A DNA stretch of 64,000 nucleotides from Pararge aegeria (taxonomy: Eukaryota; Arthropoda; Insecta; Lepidoptera; Nymphalidae), in contig NC_053183.1 of NCBI RefSeq assembly GCF_905163445.1, positions 2,790,001 to 2,854,000 on the forward strand. Reading direction: 5' to 3'. The notes under the pieces were generated by a model, which did not search any database, had not been told where the DNA came from, and was given only the letters and a program-made list of their open reading frames with translations. Position 1 is the first letter of the stretch. Every line of letters starts with the position of its first letter. The translations under genes and the position numbers were made by a program. This document shows, in pieces, positions 34,001 through 37,095 of this stretch.

Positions 34001-34164
34001 TATCTGCTGGGCTTTTTACTTTTTTTTACAGTCTGTGCATCTAAAGAACGTCTTACTTTATCGTCGTAAGTTTTGTGAGTGTAAGGTTCTGCTTCATCTG
34101 TTTCGTCATCGTTGTTTATCTGTATATCTTGATTTTTTTTACCATATACCGTCCACTTAAGCAT
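806..34164 (-). CDS. RGS3-like C2-PDZ protein, full coding span (7 coding exons)
   Basis: The exons join(34164-31770, 31684-31620, 31031-30844, 6661-6459, 6148-5977, 2410-2225, 1082-806) read on the minus strand as one 1,161-residue frame. Every intron has GT-AG ends and every phase matches. Residues 1 to about 778 are low-complexity, rich in Ser, Lys and Asn, with basic clusters near 146-152 and 295-300. A C2 domain spans about 780-912 (blocks AYAKVV, ISVWHRD, RSEFLGC, ISGTYFL). A PDZ domain spans about 1010-1075, with carboxylate-binding loop GFGF at 1016-1019 and the AGLRAGDYIVFV block. The tail is Pro/Ala-rich. The C2-then-PDZ order and the RSEFLGC/ISG/GFGFT blocks match the long form of vertebrate RGS3, a G-protein regulator that also has an RGS domain; none is encoded before this stop. 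Usual Ca2+ ligands are partly missing (NAY for DPY, VWH for VWD), so Ca2+ binding is doubtful. A scaffold or adaptor role is inferred. The ATG is the first in its exon, but no stop precedes it in that exon, so the protein could start further upstream. Confidence 0.85.
1335..1474 (+). mobile_element. RTE-type LINE reverse transcriptase scrap
   Basis: Translation gives CVLTVMTYGSETWRLTM, the hallmark YG-S/A-ETW block near the C-terminus of RTE-like reverse transcriptases, after a frameshift from LKIKVFAS. It is followed by the usual end GTTGACGTGTATCGGTTGAT and a GATGATG tail. Decayed, in the last intron of the C2-PDZ gene. Confidence 0.75.
1725..2087 (+). repeat. dispersed lepidopteran repeat ending CCGGGCTGGGTACGCTAGT
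   Basis: Contains GGCTCCGAAACGGCTGGACC, similar to text in many lepidopteran retroelement tails, and ends in a characteristic CCGGGCTGGGTACGCTAGT. Non-coding. The exact class (LINE 3' end or SINE) cannot be fixed by eye. Confidence 0.5.
2225..2410 (-). CDS. C2-PDZ gene, PDZ exon
   Basis: The acceptor CTCTACAG precedes 2410 and the donor GTAAGT follows 2225. It encodes residues 1009-1069, most of a PDZ domain: GFGF carboxylate-binding loop, VERVAAGGSAEKAGLRAGD and the VRNLV helix. It lacks its own start and stop codons. The upstream intron contains the piggyBac element. Confidence 0.9.
3042..3047 (-). terminator. candidate poly(A) signal of the piggyBac transposase
   Basis: AATAAA on the minus strand 160 nt past the transposase stop and inside the element. 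Plausible by position only. Confidence 0.4.
3207..4928 (-). CDS. piggyBac transposase
   Basis: An uninterrupted 573-residue protein from the ATG at 4928 (MADFDDDGFEI), the usual length for the family. The frame continues 39 codons upstream to another ATG, but the acidic MADFDDD start is typical and the upstream part is basic and unlike the family. An acidic N-terminus is followed by KKKRRR at 47-52. The DDE-type core has Asp253 (CIDESM), Asp328 (YTDNWY) and Asp430 (GAVDLAD) at spacings matching the catalytic aspartates of piggyBac. A C-terminal Cys-rich zinc-binding domain follows (Cys525, 528, 552, 555, 562, 565 and His570). It would excise and insert the element at TTAA in the nucleus. Confidence 0.95.
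   Translation of the reverse strand: MADFDDDGFEITEDILTQLNDIEISLLNNSFQLSSEDEDDYQILPTKKKRRRIIQSDSEISENEAVGPDTSGSTPSTNVWTEPKGNQRKIIPFTEISGAPLHVKLSMSNKSPVDFYSLFLTDDILQQIVNHTNCYAIAKITNMPEATPSARIRKWHPTNLTEMKQFFGLILFMGLVKLVKLADYWSKDKITGHPFSRTVMSRNRFELLLQMLHFSDNDDHNKEDRLHRVRQLIENLNSNFKKNYTPTEDICIDESMVPFRGRIIFRQYNKQKRHKYGIKEFKLCTIPGYTYKVSIYAGKNDETNNTPTNVVMSLCGDLLNKGHTLYTDNWYTSVDLARQLIDQETHLVGTIRKNRRKLPKDVVTAKLRKGEFAAAESFDGITMMKWKDKRDVYVLSTKHSIQFHDVNKRDKIVSKPKIVVDYNKVKGAVDLADQLAAYSTPLRKSLKWHKKLAINLLLNTSLVNAYILYQKVTNKKIPISNFRKSIVESFCMQTNIKEIQDERPKRLKHKLVKKEGKSSIVRRSCSQCYKNIVQSQGRKQAKNKVKKVQTFCDDCPNKPFLCLDCFNKAHRFA
5633..5759. repeat. two adjacent imperfect hairpins
   Basis: Arms GCGCCACACATTACAATA (5633-5650) and its near complement at 5665-5681, then GGTGCCA (5695-5701) paired with TGGCACC (5753-5759) around CAGC/GCTG-rich sequence. 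Possibly remains of a small foldback element just downstream of the piggyBac insertion. The rest of 5446-5976 shows only CA-rich simple repeats. Confidence 0.4.
5977..6148 (-). CDS. C2-PDZ gene, linker exon
   Basis: The acceptor TTTTCTTTAG precedes 6148 and the donor GTGAGT follows 5977. It encodes residues 952-1007 between the two domains: a short helical-looking stretch (IAAALQREADEHLFLRYLEL) followed by PPEDPAAP and a basic, Thr-rich end. No known domain is recognised. Phases 1 in and 2 out fit the neighbouring exons. An open frame on the plus strand here is a shadow. Confidence 0.83.
6205..6373 (-). mobile_element. tRNA-headed SINE (family B)
   Basis: Reading from 6373: A-box-like TAGCCCAGTGGG, then B-box-like GAGTTCGAAT, then the body with ACGGTGAAGGAAAACAT. 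Further copies lie at 19760-19985, 23765-24045, 47150-47420, 57150-57340, 60290-60472, 61965-62090 and 62440-62695. Sits in the 310-nt intron between the C2-end and linker exons. Confidence 0.75.
6459..6661 (-). CDS. C2-PDZ gene, C2 C-terminal exon
   Basis: The acceptor TTGTTACAG precedes 6661 and the donor GTATAA follows 6459. It encodes residues 884-950 after completing Arg883. RSEFLGCVSFPLKD followed by SDISGTYFL is the most RGS3-like block of the protein and forms the last strands of the C2 domain. A polar linker follows (TDNTDASTNEASTN). Confidence 0.87.
6828..7195 (+). repeat. CCCGCG-type dispersed repeat
   Basis: Begins ACTAGCGGACCCGCGCGACTTC and contains TCGCCCCCGAAACCCCCTG and GAGCCGATTCCGAGATTC. 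A minus-strand relative of its 3' half lies at 58105-58260. Probably the end of a non-LTR element; short ORFs here are not genes. Confidence 0.6.
7196..9655. other. intron stretch, nothing recognised
   Basis: AT-rich sequence. Small open frames (for example 8725-8985) show no family resemblance and no supported start or splice context. The only structure seen is simple poly(A)/poly(T) runs. Confidence 0.4.
9656..9805 (-). mobile_element. SINE-like repeat with poly(A) end
   Basis: The T-run at 9659-9671 is the poly(A) tail of a minus-strand copy. The body carries the widespread lepidopteran text GCAGGCGGGTCACTTGATTT and TTACCGCCGTGAACTAGCCC. Truncated at the far side. Confidence 0.55.
10030..10305 (-). 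CDS. candidate alternative cassette exon of the C2-PDZ gene
   Basis: An open stretch of 87 codons lies in the 24 kb intron. Acceptor TTCAATAG (weak pyrimidine tract) precedes 10305, and the first base completes the same split Arg codon as the constitutive exon. The peptide is polar, with RKNSLP twice, a His-rich patch and SSPILEEE at its end. Donor GTAAGT after 10030 gives a 276-nt exon with a TGA at 10043-10041. Donor GTGACA after 10045 gives 261 nt without the stop. Both are multiples of three with matching phases. Inclusion would either insert 87 residues in a C2 loop or truncate the protein. Exon status is inferred from phase, composition and splice sites; no transcript was seen. Confidence 0.5.
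10845..10970 (+). mobile_element. LINE tail fragment (AGGCCTACTTGAAATAA family)
   Basis: GTAGAGTCACTACACACAGAC, then TTAGGCCTACTTGAAATAAA. The same 3' end occurs at 31425-31605 and 36640-36922. 5'-truncated non-LTR element. Confidence 0.65.
10971..13140. other. intron stretch, nothing recognised
   Basis: AT-rich. A 62-codon open frame at 11012-11200 has no recognisable family, and no clear repeat boundaries are visible. Confidence 0.4.
13145..13310 (+). repeat. dispersed repeat, copy 1 (TTTTGACCCACTTTAAACGG)
   Basis: Shares about 110 bases with 20880-21060, including TTTTGACCCACTTTAAACGG and a preceding CTTGTATG-TTTGTAACCGA segment. Unclassified. Confidence 0.55.
13676..13925 (-). mobile_element. 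decayed copy of the GGCTAGCA-end MITE
   Basis: Both ends keep GCTAGCA-GGCAGG-type sequence and the interior keeps CCCACAGTTTTATC and GGATATAAT. These match the better copies at 26115-26386 and 41258-41524 in reverse orientation. Confidence 0.55.
14375..14708 (+). mobile_element. LINE 3' end (KFK-YIKRKL family), degraded
   Basis: AAAGTTTATATAAAACGTAA, then AAAAAAGCTTGAGTACGAATT and a CCAGGGCGTATCTGG block, colinear with the fuller copy at 21300-21790. Coding part mostly lost. Confidence 0.65.
14709..16503. other. intron stretch, little recognised
   Basis: Contains an 11-bp inverted repeat at about 15125-15155 (ATAAGAATGGC / GCCATTCTTAT), GAATGAATG simple repeats near 15593 and 15888, and two small open frames (14961-15194 and 15265-15504) with no family match. 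AT-rich otherwise. Confidence 0.35.
16504..16703 (-). pseudogene. LINE ORF C-terminus remnant, copy 1
   Basis: Translates on the minus strand to about 65 residues ending in a stop. Blocks WGPEARALFKEL, AGDPRAGSYLGQ and IQRGNAASILGTVP are a peptide that recurs at the end of a non-LTR retrotransposon ORF in animals. A second copy at 44026-44145 carries SGDPKSGAYLIQR and QKGNSASILGTMP. No start; truncated upstream. Confidence 0.7.
16795..16945 (+). mobile_element. LINE tail fragment (GATCGC-TTTT-GCGATAAGG family)
   Basis: GGTTGCCTGATAGAGATCGC then a short GCTTTTAAGC hairpin and AAGGCCGCC, ending in AATAAAATG. Other copies: 20005-20145(-), 38930-39070(-), 42265-42400(-), 43265-43425(-), 49455-49545(+) and 56870-57010(-). 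Confidence 0.65.
17155..17300 (+). mobile_element. SINE family A fragment
   Basis: Body text GGAAACCGATAAGAG, ACTGCCATACC and GCTACCATTTAAGGCTGCAT matches the complete SINE at 52117-52405. Head and tail missing. Confidence 0.6.
17350..17430 (+). repeat. dispersed repeat pair, copy 1
   Basis: ATACGAGTTGTACATCAATTT followed by CAGTGCTTTTGTG and AAGTGCACGGCACTG aligns with 29580-29680. Unclassified. Nothing else recognised to 17995. Confidence 0.5.
17997..18240 (+). pseudogene. RTE-type LINE reverse transcriptase C-terminus
   Basis: Frame with GRSPMRWTDQVKA, then ECARKASVREEWR and a stop at 18183, the typical RW-D...R..WR end of RTE-like polymerases. It is followed by the GACGACCACGACCAGTCTG 3' UTR and an AAGAAGAAGAAGAA tail, so this is a genuine 3' end of a truncated insertion. 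Confidence 0.75.
18240..18420 (+). repeat. CCCGCG-type repeat (AAAAGTAGCCTATACTACTC variant)
   Basis: CTGTTGCCCGCGAATATCGAGG then GATAAAAAGTAGCCTATACT. A partner fragment is at 29690-29760. Confidence 0.55.
18484..18890 (+). repeat. CCCGCGACTTC repeat joined to a SINE C tail
   Basis: ACTAGCTGTTGCCCGCGACTTC through AGTATCGCTAAGCCTTAAATG and CTGTCCGCTGAGGAGTTCTG, the same family as 26780-27030, 47660-47965 and 52852-53310. It switches near 18820 to CTACGCTTACTTTGGGGCTA, the 3' end of the SINE seen at 22490. Confidence 0.6.
19077..19240 (+). repeat. minisatellite, 13-bp units alternating in a 26-bp period
   Basis: Twelve and a half tandem 13-mers with no spacer. Odd units resemble ACTATTCGCGTGT and even units resemble ACTATTCGGGTGA, so the effective period is 26 bp. 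Single-base variants are scattered, most in the outer units. Confidence 0.92.
19625..19735 (+). repeat. SINE/LINE end fragment (GTAGTGGGCCGGTAA)
   Basis: GGTGGACTACGGCC then CCCAGTAGTGGGCCGGTAAC. Similar piece at 25200-25318, which continues into GGTTGATATGATGAT. Confidence 0.5.
19760..19985 (-). mobile_element. tRNA-headed SINE (family B)
   Basis: Head at the 19985 side (AGCGGTGATAGCCTAGTGGG). The body contains AGAGTTCTCCGTAATG and GCATGCCTGAGAG. Nearly full length. Confidence 0.7.
20005..20145 (-). mobile_element. LINE tail fragment (GCGATAAGG-like family)
   Basis: GAAGAAGAAGAAGAAACACTTTATTGCG then GGCGGCCTTATTGCTGCAAG on the plus strand, i.e. a minus-strand 3' end. Closely resembles 38930-39070. 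Confidence 0.6.
20880..21060 (+). repeat. dispersed repeat, copy 2 (TTTTGACCCACTTTAAACGG)
   Basis: Aligns with 13145-13310. Nothing else is recognised between 20146 and 20879 or between 21061 and 21299. Confidence 0.55.
21300..21790 (+). pseudogene. LINE 3' end with reverse transcriptase C-terminus
   Basis: An open frame (21322-21534) includes NKLAVQFTRLHKIANSF, YNKLPNEIFEM and KFKVYIKRKL, the C-terminus of a CR1/jockey-like polymerase. The 3' UTR carries GGTGATAA, CCCGGCTTAGTTTG and AGACCAGGGCGCG, ending ATGAATAAAGAAATTTTGAA. Other copies: 14375, 36300, 52440 and minus-strand 59000-59385. Confidence 0.78.
22490..22960 (+). mobile_element. tRNA-headed SINE (family C), split by a MITE
   Basis: Head with GGCAGTGGACCGCGACCCTG and B-box GTGGGTTCGATTCCCAC, then the body to 22616. 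It resumes at 22872 with AGTATTTATTTATATGATTC and ATCTTAGTACCCATAACGC, text that continues this SINE family elsewhere. A second, minus-strand copy lies at 50365-50515. Not a functional tRNA: no cloverleaf could be completed. Confidence 0.72.
22619..22869. mobile_element. MITE with TA duplication, inside the SINE
   Basis: Ends GGGTGATTCAAAAA (left) and GGTGATCCAAAAAAA (right, inverted), bounded by TA at 22617-22618 and 22870-22871. About 250 bp, AT-rich, with inner palindromes around TTAATATTAATATTAA. The TA target and short terminal repeats suggest a Tc1/mariner-type non-autonomous element. Confidence 0.7.
23186..23250 (+). repeat. CA microsatellite with CACACGTA spacers
   Basis: Runs of CACACACA broken regularly by CGTA. 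Simple sequence. Confidence 0.85.
23765..24045 (-). mobile_element. tRNA-headed SINE (family B)
   Basis: Head near 24045, B-box-like GAGTTCGAATCCC at about 23980, body through ACGGTGAAGGAAATATC. Short open frames here are SINE sequence. Confidence 0.7.
24394..24810 (+). repeat. unclassified dispersed element, uninterrupted copy
   Basis: Starts TGTCAGCTCCGACGCACGAC and includes AGCCTACGGGAGATTGAGG and TTCGGTTTCCTTGGTAACTT. Aligns with 60774-60890 plus 61483-61790. It ends near a small palindrome (ACGTTGCATG / CATGCAA). No terminal repeats or coding frame seen. Confidence 0.7.
25200..25318 (+). repeat. SINE/LINE end fragment
   Basis: CCGCACTAGGCCGGTGTGGTGG then CTCTGCAGTGGGCCGATAATG and GTTGATATGATGAT. 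Same text as 19625-19735. Confidence 0.55.
25375..25600 (+). mobile_element. SINE family A copy, headless
   Basis: CAATTTGGGAATTTATTATT, CTGGTCTGGTGGGAGGC, CCTACCGACAAAGACGTGCC and CGCGTAGAAACCGATTAGGG follow the order of the full SINE at 52117-52405. A short GGCGGTCTTATAGCT scrap of another LINE tail follows. Confidence 0.65.
26115..26386 (+). mobile_element. MITE with about 35-bp inverted ends (best copy)
   Basis: Left GGGCTAGCACGGGCGGGAGA and right, inverted, CGGCTAGCATGGGCAGGAGA, with homology continuing toward the ATCTCCCC stretch. About 270 bp, non-coding. Related copies at 13676-13925 and 41258-41524. Confidence 0.68.
26780..27030 (+). repeat. CCCGCGACTTCGTCTGCG repeat
   Basis: ACTAGCTGTTGCCCGCGACT onward, with GCTGTCCGCTGAGGAGTTCT and TTATAATTTGTCGGAGTTAT. 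Truncated compared with 52852-53310. Confidence 0.65.
27325..27410 (+). mobile_element. SINE family A fragment
   Basis: TTCGGCCGTGGCTAGTTATC, CCTACCGATAGAGA and AAAACCGATTAGGGGT. Short internal piece. Confidence 0.55.
27411..28500. other. intron stretch with a CpG-rich patch
   Basis: No repeat or coding frame with family resemblance. Around 28300-28380 the base composition turns GC-rich, preceded by a good plus-strand donor-like ATCGAG|GTGAGT (cut after 28291). The open frame 28323-28670 looks like noise plus retroelement sequence. Confidence 0.3.
28500..28833 (-). pseudogene. retroelement ORF end and 3' UTR remnant
   Basis: The minus-strand frame 28833-28723 gives VAVELDEPTEEGVACEEL and a stop after SACSPGV. 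It is followed by conserved-looking CTCCGTCCTGCCCGAGGGTC and GCTTTTCCACCACGCC. GC content and codon use contrast with the surroundings, suggesting the end of a retrotransposon ORF. Class not determined. Confidence 0.45.
28990..29050. repeat. perfect 28-bp inverted repeat made of heat-shock-element units
   Basis: Arms 28990-29017 and 29023-29050 are exact reverse complements around a 5-nt loop. Each arm contains TTCTGGAACATTC (or its complement), i.e. alternating TTC/GAA at 5-bp spacing, the heat-shock element layout. Confidence 0.9.
29580..29760 (+). repeat. dispersed repeats, partner copies
   Basis: 29580-29680 matches 17350-17430 (ATACGAGTTATATATCAATTT, TGCTTTTGTGCATG). 29690-29760 matches 18290-18350 (CAAAAAGTAGCCTATATTAC). 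Confidence 0.5.
29972..30062. repeat. 35-bp near-perfect foldback element
   Basis: Arms 29972-30006 and 30028-30062 pair at 33 of 35 positions around a 21-nt loop. The arm core is GTTGACTTTACAATGAATAA. A related, more decayed copy is at 54692-54752. Confidence 0.85.
30844..31031 (-). CDS. C2-PDZ gene, C2 core exon
   Basis: The acceptor AATCACAG precedes 31031 and the donor is GTAAGA after 30844. It encodes 62 codons plus two bases (residues 821-883), including SVLYGKREPEF and LHISVWHRDKKY, the central strands of the C2 domain. The end phase (AG|A) fits both the constitutive exon at 6661 and the cassette exon at 10305. The following intron is 24.2 kb. Confidence 0.87.
31425..31605 (+). mobile_element. 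LINE tail (AGGCCTACTTGAAATAA family)
   Basis: GGGAAAGAGCAACTACAGAG, CGAACCGGTGGTAGAGT, AAAGGCCTACTTGAAATAAA. Its end lies about 15 nt from the donor of the 65-nt C2 exon, in opposite orientation to the gene. Confidence 0.68.
31620..31684 (-). CDS. C2-PDZ gene, 65-nt exon (C2 loop 1)
   Basis: The acceptor TTTTCCAG precedes 31684 and the donor GTATTA follows 31620. The upstream intron is only 85 nt. Entry at phase 1 completes a Val codon, then 21 codons end INAYAK. This is the first calcium-loop region of the C2 fold. The Asp-Pro-Tyr typical of Ca2+-binding C2 domains is replaced by Asn-Ala-Tyr. A LINE tail on the opposite strand ends about 15 bases beyond the donor. Confidence 0.85.
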
Positions 34165-34173
34165 TTTTTTTAT
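31770..34173 (-). CDS. C2-PDZ gene, large 5' coding exon
   Basis: The acceptor TTTGTTTCAG ends at 34174 and the exon starts nine bases before an ATG (34164-34162) with A at -3. The exon encodes residues 1-798 and ends with donor GTGAGT at 31769, phase 1. It holds almost all the disordered N-terminus: a KEN tripeptide at 74-76, a Pro-rich stretch at 130-139, basic clusters, an NNDITEFF stretch at 357-364, many SP/TP sites, and four copies of a short G-x-x-S/T-P-type motif. The last residues (GTIDLEIVMRNDIIDVH) are the first strand of the C2 domain. The frame is open for the whole 2.4 kb, which excludes a chance ORF. Open frames on the opposite strand here are shadows. Confidence 0.9.
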
Positions 34174-34615
34174 CTGAAACAAAGAAAAACTAATTTTAGT
34201 AATGTTAAAGTTGGACTGCAATCTCATCTGATGGTAAGTGACGAAGCTGTCTATGAAGTGGGCTATCCTTTTATTTATTTATCATATCTAAACATAGTCG
34301 CATTCATGAGGCTCTGTAGCAATATAATAAGTCCTTTTTTGGACCTATACCCATATTTTTTCTTAAGCTTTGCAAAAGTCCACGAATTTTGACGCGCATA
34401 AGTATTAGGTAGATATTTAAGTTTAACTTTTGTAAATTGCTTTTTTTGGGTTGATTTTTTTTCCGGCGTATCTTTTTGAAAGACTTTTAAAACTCCTTAG
34501 TTTTAGACTGTAATAAAATGCTGAATTAAAAATTTCAATACAAAGTAACTTTAAAGAACTCGTAAGATCATAGATTATTTGCTAAGATTTCCTTCTGCAG
34601 CCTCATCATCAACAT

Positions 34616-34911
34616 TATCATCAATTCAACCGATTGACGTCCACTGCTAGCCATAGGTCTTTTGTAGGCAGTTCCAAAATCCACGGTCCCGGTCCGATTG
34701 TATTAAGCGGGTTCCATCGACCTACGCGGCGTTTACTGATGTGGGGTCGCCATTCCAGCAGCATAAGACCCCATTGCCACTTCAGCTTTGTGACTTGCTG
34801 AGCTATGTCGGTAACATTTTTGATTTGATAACGTAGATACTCTGTTAGCATAGCTGTGTCTACGTCCGCTGAGTGACTCTGAGCCTTCTTATGGGGCTCA
34901 TAAGAGACCAC
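34616..34911 (-). pseudogene. RTE-type LINE reverse transcriptase end, decayed
   Basis: Minus-strand frame with QQVTKLKWQW, LEWRP and KRRVGRWNP, then DVNRLN at the stop, the order found at the end of RTE polymerases. The plus strand shows the familiar TTGACGTCCACTGCTAGCCATAGG. Lies just upstream of the large exon's acceptor. Confidence 0.7.
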
Positions 34912-36290
34912 GGTCTACAGCGTAAAGGGAGCTATTTACACATAGATAATTAGTTAGATTATCTTACAAAGTGCGAACCTAATACACTATGTATAACACC
35001 GTAACATATAAATCTTTCAACAGTAATTGCTTTTAGATCTAGTATAAACTCCATAAACTCAATATCCGGAACAAATGGCTGAATGGTCTTATGATGCAGA
35101 GAGTAATAAAATAGAGCGGTTGGACAATAAAAACGGAAATTATTGTGTCATGCGTTATAGCCGTTTCTTCAGTGTATTTTCTCTCATCAGAAGATAGTCG
35201 ATATACTCGTAATTATACTTTATATCTTTGAAATACAGATGTCTCAAAGATATAAATACTCGTGCTTGTGATTATATTATCTACCCATTTTTGTAGGACA
35301 AATACATAAATTTATACTAACTAAGCCACAGCTCTAGTAACATAGATATAGGTGTATCTTTAACCAACTGCGAAATAAGGAGGGTTATGTTTTTCGGGGT
35401 GTATGAATGTATGTTATTTCTTTGGCACGCCCTACGGCTTGACGTATTTATATGTGAGTGGTGTCAATATATTGAGTGACACTGTGTACATAATTAAAAA
35501 TATATATATAATGAAGAGAGAAACAAAAAAACCGACTGCGTTAACATCTGCCATCTTTACTTGACAAAGCAGAAATAATAGCACGTTAAAATTATTCGGC
35601 CTTTGTCATAATAGCTCAATATTGTTATTTGCGCAAGCAAGATCATTATAGACACGACGAAATAATATTAGTTGTAAGTCTCAACCACAAGACATGGCAC
35701 GCTTCCTTCTAAAAAAAAACAAAATATATAATTTTGTTGAGTACAGCAAAATATTCAAATCAAAATCTTTTCAGTTCTTTAATTAATAAAGTGGTTTTAA
35801 ATTTATTTTTAATATATTTCGTTTATCTATCCACTATCATTGCAGCTTTAAATTCACACTAAAACACTTTAGTAAAAAAAAAGTAGCAACGTTAAATAAG
35901 CTATTACAGAATTACAGAATTAAAATGTATTTAACGGTTAGCCGCGTTCTTCATCTGGATTTATTAAAATGGATGAAAAGGACTAGCAGGATAAGAAAGG
36001 CCCGTTAGAAAATAAAACGGTTACTTTTTATCAATGTCGTGACATAGTCTCGACTAGGCGTGAAATTGTCCCACAGCTTCGTTGTTATGTTCATAGCGGA
36101 CCTGTCGAGAACGTGACAAATCATAATGTGACACAGAGATGACGTGACAAACGTGTGTCAATTTTAATAAATCGTCGCAAAATGAGTTACTGTTATGTTC
36201 CGTAAGCAATGTATTACTGTTTACACTGTGCTCTATCATTTTTTAATCTGGGTTTCTCTTTGTTTTCATCCACATTTAACTTCTTTTAAG
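34912..36290. other. non-coding stretch, nothing recognised
   Basis: AT-rich with no repeat boundary or coding frame I can support. This would be first-intron sequence if the 55.9 kb exon is real. Confidence 0.35.
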
Positions 36291-36299
36291 ATAAATAAA

Positions 36300-37095
36300 A
36301 TTTGAACGTTACAAGCAAAAATAAACTTGCAGTGCAATACACTAGACTACGCAAAATAAGCAATTCATTTACAGGAAATTATATACAATTTCACAACCAA
36401 TTATCGGTTGATATGTTGGGGATGTCTCTAAAAAAGTTCGAAGTTTGTAATTAGCGAAAGCTTATAGAAAAGTCCTATTACAGTATGAAGGATACCGGAA
36501 ACGATAAAAAGCTTGGGTGTCTTAGCAGGTTGGTTAGACATCTAAGCTTTTATTTTCATTTAAATATTTCATCTAAATATTTTCAAATGACAATGTCAGA
36601 TGGTGATAACAAAAAGAACGCCCGGCTTAGTTTGTTTTATAATATGATTCCTAAGGTGATTTTGGATTTTTGATGAATTTCTTCGTGACAAGGTTGCTTG
36701 GAAGCACCCAGCTCCGCTTTCATCTCTCACAAGATAGAAAAATGAATGTTAAAATGTATTTGTAAAAGGTGTATGTTGAAAAAGAGCAACTGCTGAGTTT
36801 CTTGCCGGCTTCTTATCGGTAGAATCTGCCTTCCGAACCGTGGTAGAGTCACTACAAACAGACAGACTTGACGTTTTAAAAGGGCTTATATTAGGCCTAC
36901 TTGAAATAAGTGAATTTTGAATTTTGTTAGCTTCTTCTTAGACCAGCGCGCTGTGGAACCCTCGTGGCTTTATTTTTAAGTTTACTAATGTAGTTATCGC
37001 CATCACTACTCACTACTATGTGTACATTTTGAATGTAATGAACGCATCATAAGTGCCATCTATGTGCCTATTTGAATAAAGAAATATTTGACCTT
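36300..37095 (+). pseudogene. LINE 3' end interrupted by another LINE tail
   Basis: AATAAACTTGCAGTGCAATAC through CAACCAATTATCGG and AAAGCTTGGGTG matches the 21300 and 52440 copies as far as CCCGGCTTAGTTTGTT (36636), and resumes at 36923 to end GAATAAAGAAATATTTGACC. Confidence 0.72.
36637..36928 (+). mobile_element. nested LINE tail with TTTGTT duplication
   Basis: About 290 bp ending TTAGGCCTACTTGAAATAAG and a short TGAATTTTGAATTTTG tail, bounded by TTTGTT at 36631-36636 and 36923-36928. Same family as 10845-10970 and 31425-31605. Confidence 0.68.
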
